Shown piece by piece: positions 48,268-58,293 of a stretch of DNA of 64,000 nt. The stretch lies in the NCBI RefSeq assembly GCF_000282595.1, contig NZ_AKIZ01000016.1:1-64000 (forward strand). The letters are read 5' to 3'. Numbering within the stretch: position 1 is the stretch's first letter; the number at the start of each line of letters is the position of its first letter. A program made the position numbers and the translations under genes. The notes under the pieces are model-generated. The model was not told the origin of the DNA. It ran no database searches and worked only from the letters and a program-made list of their open reading frames with translations. The DNA is from Phyllobacterium sp. YR531. GTDB lineage: Bacteria > Pseudomonadota > Alphaproteobacteria > Rhizobiales > Rhizobiaceae.

Positions 48268-48813
48268 TCAGGGTTTTGGCGCTTCCGGCGTCACTGGGGT
48301 GGAAGATGTCGCCGCACCTGCAGCAACGACCTTCTCCGCAACAGCCTGGGCCAGATCGCGGGCAATGCCACGCTGCCAGATACCAGCAGCCTTGAGGACC
48401 TCACGGGTCACGATTGGACCTTCCGAAAGAAGCTTTTTACCTGCCGGCGAGTTATAGAAGCCAGTGATTGCATTCAGATCTTCTTCGGTAAAGGAAACCG
48501 CATATGCGCGCGCTGCTTCATTTTCGAGGTCGCCACGGCGAGCGGCCAGAGCCAGAGCCTGCTCATCAACAGCAGAGCTGATGATCGATTCCAGGTTTGG
48601 GTCTTTCTGGATCAGCTCAGCTTTGAGCTGCTGAGCAACCATTGGCAAAATCGAGTCGAACTGATCGGTCGTCTTGATTGCAGTAACAGCGGCCCGTGCA
48701 GCGGCCAAATGTGAGGGAGTGATTTCTTGCGCTTGTGCAGAAAATACACCGCCTAGCATGATTGCGACGGACAAGGGTGCAATCAAGCGGCGAAAGCCAG
48801 TTGCTCGGTTCAT
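48268..48813 (-). CDS. DUF2059 exported protein
   Basis: 181 residues with a signal peptide ending at FSAQAQE (about residue 29). The helical body contains the conserved DUF2059 tail ending FYNSPAGKKLLSEGP. No enzymatic motif is present. The neighbourhood rpiA-DUF2059-gor with gph upstream is a recurring arrangement in this order, but no function is established. Confidence 0.87.
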   Translation of the reverse strand: MNRATGFRRLIAPLSVAIMLGGVFSAQAQEITPSHLAAARAAVTAIKTTDQFDSILPMVAQQLKAELIQKDPNLESIISSAVDEQALALAARRGDLENEAARAYAVSFTEEDLNAITGFYNSPAGKKLLSEGPIVTREVLKAAGIWQRGIARDLAQAVAEKVVAAGAATSSTPVTPEAPKP

Positions 48814-48903
48814 GAATTTATCGCTCCGTTTTTCGTTGTATGCGTTTTACCCAAACCATCTCCAAGCTCGGGCAAAACAACCGATTCTAATGCCACTGCG
48901 TAC

Positions 48904-49623
48904 CTAGGCAGATTTATCACTCAGCAATGTTTGAATACCGTCAGCACCCGCCAGAATGGCTGTATGCGCCAGATTCAAAAACAGACCATGCTCTACAACG
49001 CCGGGAATGGCATGCAAAGCATCAGATAAGGCTCTTGTATCCGGAATGCGGCCAAAAGATGCATCCAGGATCAAATGCCCCCCGTCTGTCACGAATGGCT
49101 CTGTATCAAATGCATCGCCTCGCGTCACCCTTAATGTAACAGCTCCGGAAAGACCGAGCCCGGCAGCAGCCCGCTCTATCGCAAGCGTGGTTGCGGCCAA
49201 TCCGAACCGATTGACTTCAATGGGTAGTGGAAAAGCACCCAAAGTTTCGACAAACTTGGAAGCATCGGCAATGACGATCATTCGGTCAGAGGCGGCGGCA
49301 ACTATTTTCTCACGCAGCAACGCACCGCCACCACCTTTGATAAGGCTGAGTTCCCCGTCAACTTCGTCCGCACCGTCAATGGTCAGATCAAGTTGAGGTG
49401 TTTCTTCGAGTGTCGAGAGTTGAACGCCAAGCTCTCGGCAAAGCGCGGCTGTGCGTTCGGAAGTAGGCACGCCGATAACCGAAATCCCCGCTTCAACCTT
49501 CTTTGCCAAGAGGCGAACGAATTCTTCGGCAGTCGAGCCAGTCCCGATACCAAGACGCATACCGTCCTCAACATGGGTCAATGCCACGGCTGCGGCTTCG
49601 ATCTTCAGTTGTTTTGGATCCAT
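48904..49623 (-). CDS. rpiA: Ribose-5-phosphate isomerase A
   Basis: 239 residues from the ATG at 49623. Family motifs are [23 protein letters not shown] and [13 protein letters not shown] with the catalytic Glu/Lys region. It interconverts ribose 5-phosphate and ribulose 5-phosphate. It diverges from gph across 139 bases. Confidence 0.96.
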   Translation of the reverse strand: MDPKQLKIEAAAVALTHVEDGMRLGIGTGSTAEEFVRLLAKKVEAGISVIGVPTSERTAALCRELGVQLSTLEETPQLDLTIDGADEVDGELSLIKGGGGALLREKIVAAASDRMIVIADASKFVETLGAFPLPIEVNRFGLAATTLAIERAAAGLGLSGAVTLRVTRGDAFDTEPFVTDGGHLILDASFGRIPDTRALSDALHAIPGVVEHGLFLNLAHTAILAGADGIQTLLSDKSA

Positions 49624-49762
49624 GGATGCGCCCTCTTGTAGCTTTGACTTGCCATCTTTTTGCATTGACATTGGGCTCCCTAACACGTCAGGCAAAAGGG
49701 TCAAGACTCGCCTGTTGATTTTTGGCGGGCTAGTGCACCCTTGGAACGATTGCGGGAATAAA

Positions 49763-50446
49763 ATGCCTCAACCTATAATTGTATTTGATCTGGATGGAAC
49801 GCTGGTCGATACAGCTCCCGATCTCCTTGACAGTCTCAATCATTGCCTGAGTGCCGCAGGAATGCAGAAGGTCGACCCGGTTGCCCTGCGCCGCTATGTC
49901 GGTCAGGGAGGTCGCGTCATGATCGAACGTGCTTTCGAGGCGCAACAAAAGCTGTTGAGTCCGGAACAACTCGATTGGCTCCTCGGCCTCTTCATTGAGC
50001 ACTACGGTGCCAACATGCCCGGGCATTCAGCGTTTTATGAAGGGGTTGCCAAAGCGATGGATGATCTTGCCCATGCGGGATATCTACTTGCCGTTTGTAC
50101 GAACAAATTCGAAGGTCTCGCAGTATCCTTGCTGGACAAGCTTGGAGAAACGTCCCGCTTTTCTGCCATAACTGGCGGCGATACGTTTGCTTTTCGCAAG
50201 CCCGATCCGCGGCACCTTCTGGAGACAATCCGAATGGCTGGAGGCGACCCGGACAGAGCCATAATGGTTGGGGACAGCCACACTGACATCAATACTGCCA
50301 AAGCCGCAGGCATCCCGGTTATAGCTGTCGATTTTGGCTATTCCGACATGCCGGTAGCGACTTACGATCCAAGCCGGGTCATTTCACATTTCCGAGAGCT
50401 GACTGTAAAATTGGCAGAGGATTTGATCGCCGCTGTAAACGCGTAA
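49763..50446 (+). CDS. gph: Phosphoglycolate phosphatase, HAD superfamily
   Basis: 227 residues from the ATG at 49763; the open frame begins far upstream inside rpiA antisense and those starts are rejected. HAD motif [12 protein letters not shown] has both aspartates, and the cap domain, CTNKFE and [14 protein letters not shown] (motif IV) follow. Gph dephosphorylates 2-phosphoglycolate formed during DNA repair or photorespiration-like chemistry. Confidence 0.93.
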   Translation: MPQPIIVFDLDGTLVDTAPDLLDSLNHCLSAAGMQKVDPVALRRYVGQGGRVMIERAFEAQQKLLSPEQLDWLLGLFIEHYGANMPGHSAFYEGVAKAMDDLAHAGYLLAVCTNKFEGLAVSLLDKLGETSRFSAITGGDTFAFRKPDPRHLLETIRMAGGDPDRAIMVGDSHTDINTAKAAGIPVIAVDFGYSDMPVATYDPSRVISHFRELTVKLAEDLIAAVNA

Positions 50447-50580
50447 TACCTTGCAATTGAGCTTCTGATCTGCCGGAACCAAAAGAGTGACTGCGCGTTT
50501 CTGTTTTCGAATGATGCCGACAAAATTTGGTTCGTCATCAGAACGAAGTGTTTGATACTTCGGGAAACTCTGGAGGAATT

Positions 50581-51090
50581 ATGAAAAAGCTCACTTCTAT
50601 TCTGACAGCAATGGCCATGTCCGTTGGCATGATGACGGCAGGTGCCATTCCGGCCAGCGCTGCTCCTTTAGCGCCTGTAACTGTAGAAACCGGCAATGCC
50701 AATGTGCAAACAGTACGCGACCAAAGAAGCATCTTTTACAACAAGCACCAGCAACGTATGAGCCGTGGTGACGGCTGGCGTGGCAACCGGCACTGGCGTG
50801 GCGATCGCGGCTGGCGCGGAGACAGAGGCTGGAGAGGTGACAGGCACTGGCGTGGTCATCGCGGATGGCGCCACCATCGCCCCGGCTATCGTTATCACAA
50901 CGGTGCGTGGTTTCCATTAGCGGCATTTGGAACTGGCGTGATCATTGGAAGCACTGTTAATCGTCCCGCCTATCGCGGTGTTCGCTCCCACACTCAATGG
51001 TGCTATGACCGCTATCGCTCATATCGTGCATATGACAACACATATCAGCCCAATTATGGTCCGCGCCGTCAATGTAACTCACCATATTGA
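50581..51090 (+). CDS. BA14K family lectin-like protein
   Basis: 169 residues from the ATG at 50581, with GGAGGA upstream. A signal peptide ends at IPASAA. The middle is a low-complexity run of Gly-Trp-Arg/Asp-Arg repeats (GWRG, HWRG units), then one membrane-like helix ([15 protein letters not shown]) and the BA14K signature [20 protein letters not shown]. The Brucella 14-kDa protein of this family is immunoreactive and shows lectin-like behaviour. A terminator follows. Confidence 0.9.
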   Translation: MKKLTSILTAMAMSVGMMTAGAIPASAAPLAPVTVETGNANVQTVRDQRSIFYNKHQQRMSRGDGWRGNRHWRGDRGWRGDRGWRGDRHWRGHRGWRHHRPGYRYHNGAWFPLAAFGTGVIIGSTVNRPAYRGVRSHTQWCYDRYRSYRAYDNTYQPNYGPRRQCNSPY

Positions 51091-51109
51091 TATCGCAGCT
51101 TGATTCTGC

Positions 51110-51137
51110 GGCCCGGCTGTCAAACAGCCGGGCCTTT
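51110..51137 (+). terminator. Terminator of the BA14K gene
   Basis: Hairpin GGCCCGGCTGT/ACAGCCGGGCC followed by TTTTA, 20 bases after the stop. Confidence 0.9.
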
Positions 51138-51317
51138 TATTAGTCGGCATAAGCTTTCTGCCTCGATATTAGACGAAGGCCTTATTGCCCCTGCACAGGT
51201 CACGTTATAGCTGCCTAGTTTTTAATCGGTGCCGCGTGTGCCGCGCGCTGCTTACGGAATGTGCTTGCATTTTTCCCCGAACGCGCTTGAATGACACTTA
51301 TATAAAGGGGGATTTGA

Positions 51318-52730
51318 GTGAAGCCATTTGACGAGATGATCAAAACCGGCGACGAGGTCCGTCAGCCTTATGACCAGTTGAAAAGCTGGCTCGATACACA
51401 GAACCCAGGCCGGCTGGCGCAAAAAGCTCTCGATGCCGAGAATGTTTTCAGGAAAACCGGTATTACTTTCGCCGTCTATGGCGATGAAGAAGCTGCCGAG
51501 CGGCTCATCCCTTTCGATATTATCCCCCGCATCATTACCGGAAATGAATGGCGCCGCCTTTCTCAAGGCATTGAGCAACGCGTCATGGCGCTCAACGCAT
51601 TTCTCGATGATATCTATCATCGCCAGGAAATTATCCGCGCTGGGCGTATTCCGCGTGAGCTATTCACGCATAATGATGCTTATCTACCTGAAATGGTTGG
51701 TTTTCGCCCACCGGGGAACGTCTACACCCACATTATCGGCGTCGACATTGTAAGGACAGCCGAGAACCAGTTCTACGTGCTTGAAGACAATGCGCGAACA
51801 CCTTCCGGCGTGTCCTACATGCTGGAAAATCGCGAAACGATGATGCAGCTTTTTCCGGAGCTGTTCCAGCAAATCAAAGTCCGGCCAGTTGAAACCTATC
51901 CGAAAATGTTGCGGCAATCCCTTGCAGCAGTGGCACCGCCCGGATGTAATGGAACACCAACAATCGCCGTATTGACGCCCGGCATCTATAATTCGGCCTA
52001 TTTCGAACACGCGTTTCTGGCGGATCAGATGGGTGTTGAACTCGTTGAGGGTGGCGATCTGAAGGTGGAGAATGGCAAGGTCGTCATGCGTACGACCGAA
52101 GGCAATAGGGCAATCGACGTGCTCTACCGTCGGGTGGACGATTCTTACCTCGACCCTCTTACCTTCCGGCGCGATTCCGCCCTTGGCGTTGCTGGCATCA
52201 TGGATGTTTACAGGTCCGGAAACATCACCATCGCCAATGCGCCGGGTACCGGCATTGCCGATGACAAGGCGCTTTATTCTTACATGCCGGAAATTGTCGA
52301 GTTCTATACGGGACGCAAAGCGATATTGGAAAACGTACCAACACATCGCTGCTCGGAACCTGATACGTTGAAATATGTGTTGGAACATCTCAGTGAGCTG
52401 GTGGTCAAAGAAGTACACGGTTCAGGCGGCTATGGCATGCTGGTCGGTCCGGCAGCTTCAAAGAAAGAGTGCGAAGCGTTTGCGCTGAAACTCAAGGCCA
52501 ATCCAAAAAACTACATTGCGCAGCCGACATTAGCGCTATCGACCACTCCGATCATGACGGAAAAAGGCCTTGCGCCACGCCACGTGGATTTACGGCCTTT
52601 CGTCCTTGTTTCGGATCGCATCCGCATCACCCCCGGCGGGCTGACACGTGTTGCGCTGAAGGAAGGGTCGTTGGTGGTGAATTCAAGCCAGGGAGGCGGA
52701 ACAAAGGATACGTGGGTACTGGACGACTGA
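51318..52730 (+). CDS. Circularly permuted ATP-grasp protein (DUF404/DUF407)
   Basis: 470 residues from a GTG with GGGGGAT upstream. It matches the circularly permuted ATP-grasp type 2 family: RIIPFD-like LIPFDIIPRII, FYVLEDNARTPSGVSYM, TIAVLTPGIYNSAYFEHAFLAD-like region and the KEVHGSGGYGM nucleotide loop. Such enzymes ligate amine and carboxylate groups, probably building a small peptide. It is the first gene of the four-gene operon with alpha-E, transglutaminase-like and Anbu genes. Confidence 0.9.
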   Translation: MKPFDEMIKTGDEVRQPYDQLKSWLDTQNPGRLAQKALDAENVFRKTGITFAVYGDEEAAERLIPFDIIPRIITGNEWRRLSQGIEQRVMALNAFLDDIYHRQEIIRAGRIPRELFTHNDAYLPEMVGFRPPGNVYTHIIGVDIVRTAENQFYVLEDNARTPSGVSYMLENRETMMQLFPELFQQIKVRPVETYPKMLRQSLAAVAPPGCNGTPTIAVLTPGIYNSAYFEHAFLADQMGVELVEGGDLKVENGKVVMRTTEGNRAIDVLYRRVDDSYLDPLTFRRDSALGVAGIMDVYRSGNITIANAPGTGIADDKALYSYMPEIVEFYTGRKAILENVPTHRCSEPDTLKYVLEHLSELVVKEVHGSGGYGMLVGPAASKKECEAFALKLKANPKNYIAQPTLALSTTPIMTEKGLAPRHVDLRPFVLVSDRIRITPGGLTRVALKEGSLVVNSSQGGGTKDTWVLDD

Positions 52731-52811
52731 GATCCGGAAAATTGCTGATAATTGCGGGAATAAGGGCCATTCATAAGGCTCCCGATATATAAAAGAGGGA
52801 ATTCATTAGAA

Positions 52812-53753
52812 ATGCTACTTGGGCGTACCGCAAATGGTCTTTACTGGATGTTCCGCTATATAGAGCGGGCTGAAAACATGGCTCGACTGATCGACGCCGG
52901 ACTGCGCATGGCGCTTACAAAGACCTCCGATGCACCGGAAGAATGGTCGTCTGTCTTGATGAGTGCCGGTGTAAAAATCGGGTATGACAACAAATACAAG
53001 GAATACAACGCCAGCCTTGTTTCCGATTTTCTCTTGCGCGATTTGAACAATCCTTCGAGCGTCATGTCATGCGTCGAGACTGCACGTTCCAATGCACGCA
53101 TGGTGCGTACCGCTTTGACACGGGAAGCCTGGGAAAGCGTCAATGAAACCTGGATGGTGTTGAAATCAACCCTTGCCTCCCCCATTCCGGAAACCGACCT
53201 GCCACGCGTACTCGACCAGATCAAACGTGAGACGGCCATCATCCGCGGTGCGTTCCATGGCACCATGCTTCGCAATGAAATCTTCAATTTCGCGCGTATC
53301 GGTACATTTATCGAGCGGGCGGATAACACGGCACGCATTCTTGACGTGAAATATTATGTGCTGCTGCCATCAATATCCTATGTCGGCACAACACTTGATA
53401 ATTTCCAATGGGAATCGATCCTGCGTTCAGTTTCCGCGCATCGTTCTTATCGCTGGGTCTACGACATCGAATATAGTCCGGTTAACATTGCGGATTATCT
53501 GATCCTCAACTCGCGAATGCCGCGTTCACTGAACTTCTGTTACTCGAATATTGTCGACAACCTGAAACATCTGGCGGTTGATTATGGTGCTCGCCATGAG
53601 TGCCACGATATGGCTGAGAACATAATGACGCGGCTTGAGAACAATAACATCCGTACGATCTTCGACAACGGACTGCATGAATTCCTGAGTGACCTCATCT
53701 ATCAAACCACCGGCTTGAGCAGAAAGATTGCCAAAGCCTACAATTTTGATTGA
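52812..53753 (+). CDS. Alpha-E domain protein (DUF403)
   Basis: 313 residues, all-helical, beginning LGRTANGLYWMFRYIERAEN, the signature of the alpha-E family. Conserved ERADNTARILDVKYY lies near residue 170. The domain almost always accompanies the permuted ATP-grasp gene and may position its peptide substrate. It follows the ATP-grasp gene by 81 bases and touches the transglutaminase-like gene. Confidence 0.92.
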   Translation: MLLGRTANGLYWMFRYIERAENMARLIDAGLRMALTKTSDAPEEWSSVLMSAGVKIGYDNKYKEYNASLVSDFLLRDLNNPSSVMSCVETARSNARMVRTALTREAWESVNETWMVLKSTLASPIPETDLPRVLDQIKRETAIIRGAFHGTMLRNEIFNFARIGTFIERADNTARILDVKYYVLLPSISYVGTTLDNFQWESILRSVSAHRSYRWVYDIEYSPVNIADYLILNSRMPRSLNFCYSNIVDNLKHLAVDYGARHECHDMAENIMTRLENNNIRTIFDNGLHEFLSDLIYQTTGLSRKIAKAYNFD

Positions 53754-53758
53754 GCCCC

Positions 53759-54556
53759 ATGCTATTGAATATCCAGCATAATTCACACTATCGCTATGAT
53801 GCCCCTGTGCACTACGCTATCCAGCGTTTACGTTTGCATCCGCAGAGTTCACCCGGTCAGAAAGTCATCGACTGGAATGTGACAATCGAAGGAGCAACAC
53901 AGGAAGCCAGCTATCGGGATGGCTATGGAAATCGCACGCTGCTCATCAGTGTTGAGCGCGGAACGCAAGAACTGGTTATTCGCGCCGCCGGGCATGTGGA
54001 GACTGAAGATCGAACGGGCGTTCACGGCAAAGTCTACAATTTCATGCCGATATGGCTCTACGAACGCGAGACGGATCTGACAGCTCCGGGCGATGCAGTC
54101 CGCGAACTTGCGGCAGGACTGCCGGCAAAATCTGACAGACTTGAGATTCTGCATGAACTTATGGGCGCATTGAACAAAAAACTGGTCTACACGCCCGGAA
54201 CGACCACGATCGATACCACGGCCGAGGAGGCGCTTCGGCTTGGCACCGGCGTTTGTCAGGACCACACACACGTATTTCTCTCAGCGGCGCGGTTACTGCA
54301 TATTCCTGCGCGCTACGTTTCCGGCTATCTGATGATGAACAATACAATCGAACAGACAGCCAGCCATGCTTGGGCGGAAGCCCATATTGACGGGCTTGGA
54401 TGGGTCGGCTTTGATGCCGCCAACGATATATGCCCGAATGAGACTTATGTGCGTATCGCTTGCGGGCTGGATTACCGCGAAGCAGCCCCTGTTTCCGGAA
54501 TACGCTTTGGACCGTCAATTGAATCTCTTGCCGTCGAGGTCAATGTAGAGCAGTAA
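53759..54556 (+). CDS. Transglutaminase-like protease family protein
   Basis: 265 residues from the ATG at 53759, 5 bases past the upstream stop; a TTG at 53750 is possible. After the N-terminal beta domain, the catalytic triad is visible as Cys in GTGVCQDHTHVFLSAARLL, His in SHAWAEAH and Asp in VGFDAAND. The protein could cleave or crosslink peptide bonds made by the ATP-grasp neighbour. Confidence 0.92.
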   Translation: MLLNIQHNSHYRYDAPVHYAIQRLRLHPQSSPGQKVIDWNVTIEGATQEASYRDGYGNRTLLISVERGTQELVIRAAGHVETEDRTGVHGKVYNFMPIWLYERETDLTAPGDAVRELAAGLPAKSDRLEILHELMGALNKKLVYTPGTTTIDTTAEEALRLGTGVCQDHTHVFLSAARLLHIPARYVSGYLMMNNTIEQTASHAWAEAHIDGLGWVGFDAANDICPNETYVRIACGLDYREAAPVSGIRFGPSIESLAVEVNVEQ

Positions 54557-54586
54557 TCGCTCTGATATTCGAACTTGGGATTCGCT

Positions 54587-55324
54587 ATGACTTATTGCGT
54601 CGGGCTCAAACTGGACCGTGGACTTGTGTTTATGTCTGACACAAGGACCAATGCGGGCGTCGACAATATTTCGACATTCAAGAAAATGTACACTTGGGCC
54701 AAGTCCGGCGATCGGGTGATTACGCTTCTGTCTGCTGGCAATCTTGCGACCACGCAGGCAGTTATCAGCATTCTCAATGAGCGAACCAAAATGCCATCGG
54801 AGCGCTCGCCTTCCATCTACGAAATGCCCTCAATGTTTCAGACTGCAAGGCTGGTGGGCGATACGATTCGCGATGTAATCCATCAGGTTGATAGCGGTGG
54901 CCAGCGCGCCGACTCTTTCGGCGCTTCGATCATACTCGGTGGCCAGATAAAGGGCGGCGATCCACGACTTTTTCTCATTTATCCTGAAGGAAACTTCATC
55001 GAGTCAACGCAGGACACGCCTTTCTTTCAGATTGGCGAGCATAAATACGGCAAGCCCATCATCGTGCGGTCCTATGATCCTGCGATGACTTTTGAAGAGG
55101 CGACGAAATTGTTGCTCGTCTCGTTTGATTCAACGCTCAAATCAAACCTGTCTGTCGGCCTGCCACTTGATTTGCAGTTCTATGAATCTGATAGCTTCCG
55201 GCTTGGCTTCGAAAAGCGCATCGAACGCAACGACCCCTATTATGAGGTCGTCTCCGAAGGCTGGTCACAGGCCCTGAAACTGGCGTTCCAGAGCCTGCCA
55301 CCATTCGAGATTAAACAGGACTAA
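54587..55324 (+). CDS. Anbu / proteasome-type peptidase
   Basis: 245 residues from the ATG at 54587. Removal of Met exposes Thr1 (TYCVGLKL), the N-terminal nucleophile of proteasome beta subunits, with Asp17 in place and lysines at 31 and 32 next to position 33. There is no propeptide. This is the ancestral beta subunit type (Anbu), a helical open-ring assembly whose substrates are unknown. It ends the ATP-grasp operon and stops 10 bases from a convergent gene. Confidence 0.93.
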   Translation: MTYCVGLKLDRGLVFMSDTRTNAGVDNISTFKKMYTWAKSGDRVITLLSAGNLATTQAVISILNERTKMPSERSPSIYEMPSMFQTARLVGDTIRDVIHQVDSGGQRADSFGASIILGGQIKGGDPRLFLIYPEGNFIESTQDTPFFQIGEHKYGKPIIVRSYDPAMTFEEATKLLLVSFDSTLKSNLSVGLPLDLQFYESDSFRLGFEKRIERNDPYYEVVSEGWSQALKLAFQSLPPFEIKQD

Positions 55325-55334
55325 TGCTGGAAGG

Positions 55335-56030
55335 TTACTCGTCCATTTTTTTCATAAAATCTCGCCCCATATAACAAGCGGCGAAATCTCGATCTATTTC
55401 ACAGGATTGCTCATAATACCGTCGTGCAAGAGCGTTGTTCTTCTGGACGCCATTCCCGAATTGGTATGATGCGCCATGCATTGCACAGCCCCATGCATCC
55501 CTTGCAGCGCATGTTTCTTGAAAAGAGCGAAATAGGCAGCGAGCAGTTTCAGGCTCGTTTGGGTCCGGAAATGGATCGCTTTCATGTGTATCGCTCAGGA
55601 TGCTTGCGGCGCGGTTGGTACATCCACCTGGATGTCCCAATGCACAGCTAAGAGCAAATAATCTCTGCCAGTTGGGATAATCCTTGCTTTCTCCATTCAT
55701 TTCCCAAACAACGGCGAGCGAAAAACATGCCACGCTGTCCTGCTCTCCTAGACAATTGCGGAGGCACATTTTGGGATCGTTACGACAGGCGTTCAAATTC
55801 ATCCCAAAACGTGTCGTGAACGGCTTCCAGAAAGACATTTTTGTCTTCCATATATCAGCAGGACAGGCACCGTAGAGCGTTTGCAGTTCATACTTATTGG
55901 AAGACTCGCGCAAGCCCTCTTGAAGCTGTAAGAACTCATCCCTTTGAACCGAGTTTTCTAGGGAAAGAGCCGGTGTTGTCACAGTAATTGCAAGGAAAAC
56001 AAGGGATCGAAAAAATGAAATCGCCTTCAT
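55335..56030 (-). CDS. Secreted Cys-rich Sel1-like repeat protein
   Basis: 231 residues with a signal peptide ending near residue 23 (TPALS). The C-terminal half shows Sel1/HcpA-like repeats in which paired cysteines recur in CAARDAWGCAMHGASYQFGN and CEIDRDFAACYMG. Many cysteines imply disulfide-stapled helices. Function unknown; such proteins often mediate protein contacts outside the cytoplasm. It is not co-directional with either neighbouring operon. Confidence 0.78.
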   Translation of the reverse strand: MKAISFFRSLVFLAITVTTPALSLENSVQRDEFLQLQEGLRESSNKYELQTLYGACPADIWKTKMSFWKPFTTRFGMNLNACRNDPKMCLRNCLGEQDSVACFSLAVVWEMNGESKDYPNWQRLFALSCALGHPGGCTNRAASILSDTHESDPFPDPNEPETARCLFRSFQETCAARDAWGCAMHGASYQFGNGVQKNNALARRYYEQSCEIDRDFAACYMGRDFMKKMDE

Positions 56031-56086
56031 CGCATTCAGTTTAATCCCCAGCTATCTTGTGAAACCTCAACTAGTCTTTTTCGATA

Positions 56087-58003
56087 TTAGAGATTTGCGG
56101 TCTGCACAGTTTCCGCCTGACGGACGGCATGCGTCTTCACAAGTGCCTTTTCAAGATAAGCATCGCGTTCATAGACGTCATCATAGTAGTGAATCTGCCC
56201 TGTCGCGGCATCCGGCCAAGCTGTAAAATAGGACACGTAGACCGGAAGCTGTGATTTCACCTTTACGTTCCGCTCGTTCTTGCCGAAATATTGCGTCAGC
56301 TCTTCAACCGGCATTTCAAGCACTGCGGCCGCCATATCCCGTGGACGCTCCAAGCGAATGCAACCATGACTCAGCGCACGCATATCTTTTTTGAAGTATG
56401 ACTTTGCCGGTGTGTCGTGCATGTAGATGTCGTGACTGTTCGGGAACAGTATTTTCAATTCGCCAAGCGCATTGTCCAAGCTTGGCTTCTGACGAATGCC
56501 CACGCCGCCGCCATTCGAGGCAACCTGCCCCCAATTGACTGAACTCGAAGGAACCACACGTCCGGATTTGTCATAGACCTCATAGCCGCTGTTTTCGAGA
56601 TAGGACGGGTTATTGAGAATCTTCGGCATCATTTCATTGAGAATGATGGAACGCGGCACGCCCCATGAAGGGTTGAACACCACTGTTTCAATCGTATCGT
56701 TGAAGAAGTAAGTCTGGTTGGTCGGCGACCCCACAACAACATTCATCGCCAATTTTTCTGCATTATCGCTAAAATACTGAGCACGATAGGCAGGCTGGTT
56801 GATAAAGACATAGCGGCTGCCAAAATCACGCGGCATCCAGCGCATACGCTCCATCGAATAGAGTATCCGGTCGCGCTTCGACGCGCTGCTCTCCCCCTGA
56901 AGGGATTTGATCGTGGCGTTGCCAATAACGCCATCTGCCTGTCGCCCCTGCGATTTCTGGTAATCCTTTACCGCCTCGACAAGACTAACATCATAAGTTT
57001 CTGAGGTTTCGTTTGCCTGCAGGATCGCATCATGCTGGGCGAGATAATCCTTCGGCGCCTTTGCCCTGATGAGAGCGACAATGTTCTTCAGTTCCGCATT
57101 GCTTTCGCCCGGACGGATCAGTGTGCCGGGCGCAATGTGAACGGAGGGACCGGCCGTATCAGCAATGGCATGCAGATTTTGCTTCAGCTCGGTGAACCAC
57201 TTGTTCTGCGGTTCGAAACCGGCAAGAACTGCGCTTGGATCACCAGCGGATGCAAGCTGCCCAATGACTGCGCGTGGTTTGACATTATCCGTATTGAGGT
57301 CGTGGAAGCCGCTAAGACGGTTAGGATTGACGCGACCATCCCCCTGATCCATCGCATAGCGAAGTGCGCGGGCCGAGAGTGAAAGCTCAAACTCAGCCAG
57401 TTCCTTCAAGCGAGCAGGAATATCGCCTCGGTCATATTCGTCGCCCGGGACTTTGACAGCGTAATCCTGCGGGTCGAGACCACTTTCGGAAGCCTTGGCA
57501 AACAGCCCAATCACTGCCTTGGCTTTTGGTGCGACATCATAAGATACAGTCCAAATCGGATGCTGGCCGGATGCGTAGTAAGCGACAATCGCATCGGCAA
57601 TGTCCTTCTCCGCCTTCACATGCGCCTCGCGAAGGTGATCAATCTTCAAACCAAACTGGTCCATTTCCATCGATGGCGCAGCGCCAACGCTTGGATGGGA
57701 AGATGCTGTCAGCTGCGGATCAACCTTGGTCAGATCGATCTGCACGAGTGCTTGCGGCTTGTAATCATAGTTCTTCGGCGCTGTGACGGTTACACGCTTT
57801 ACCGGCGCGCGTTGAGCCGGAGCAGAACTTTGACCAACTCCCATAGCTGGCTCTGGAGGAAGAACCGGCTGGGACTGAATGCGCCGGCTGGGGAACAGCA
57901 GTTCCATCAGATTGTTGGCAGCCGATGCCTGTGGCACAGCTCCTGCTGTCGCCGACAGCATTGCTGCCAAAAAGAGTGCGCGTTTTTTCGAGAAAGAAAT
58001 CAT
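56087..58003 (-). CDS. L,D-transpeptidase, YcbB (LdtD)-like
   Basis: 638 residues from the ATG at 58003. A signal peptide ends at PQASAA. A scaffold domain, a peptidoglycan-binding segment (VEAVKDYQKSQGRQADGVIG) and a C-terminal YkuD domain follow, with the catalytic cysteine in ALSHGCIRLERP. Such enzymes make 3-3 crosslinks in peptidoglycan. In Hyphomicrobiales L,D-crosslinks are abundant and important for polar growth, so this protein and the GPR-like protein may serve the same process. Confidence 0.92.
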   Translation of the reverse strand: MISFSKKRALFLAAMLSATAGAVPQASAANNLMELLFPSRRIQSQPVLPPEPAMGVGQSSAPAQRAPVKRVTVTAPKNYDYKPQALVQIDLTKVDPQLTASSHPSVGAAPSMEMDQFGLKIDHLREAHVKAEKDIADAIVAYYASGQHPIWTVSYDVAPKAKAVIGLFAKASESGLDPQDYAVKVPGDEYDRGDIPARLKELAEFELSLSARALRYAMDQGDGRVNPNRLSGFHDLNTDNVKPRAVIGQLASAGDPSAVLAGFEPQNKWFTELKQNLHAIADTAGPSVHIAPGTLIRPGESNAELKNIVALIRAKAPKDYLAQHDAILQANETSETYDVSLVEAVKDYQKSQGRQADGVIGNATIKSLQGESSASKRDRILYSMERMRWMPRDFGSRYVFINQPAYRAQYFSDNAEKLAMNVVVGSPTNQTYFFNDTIETVVFNPSWGVPRSIILNEMMPKILNNPSYLENSGYEVYDKSGRVVPSSSVNWGQVASNGGGVGIRQKPSLDNALGELKILFPNSHDIYMHDTPAKSYFKKDMRALSHGCIRLERPRDMAAAVLEMPVEELTQYFGKNERNVKVKSQLPVYVSYFTAWPDAATGQIHYYDDVYERDAYLEKALVKTHAVRQAETVQTANL

Positions 58004-58293
58004 GATGCTCGCCCAGCTGGAACAGTCTCGCCCGTAATCAAACACGGGCCGTCAATTTGGTGTCGTTCCAGTTTCGACGCATCTTGTTTAGAATGTTTTA
58101 ACAATGCCACGCCCCCGGCAGATTATTCTTGAGCGACGCATCTGTGCACGTTCGCCTCTGTTCAGAGGTTAACGTGATTCAACCCGAATTTCATTTTGAT
58201 TCACTACACGACGAGTTGATCATAGGCGTTCTTTTCTCGAATATGCAATAATGTCACAGTAGAAGCAGTCGAAACATCGAATTGGGGGATACG

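Noticed and set aside
49451-49762. Upstream extension of the gph frame
   Set aside because: It lies antisense within rpiA and in its upstream region, and the HAD motif begins right after the ATG at 49763.
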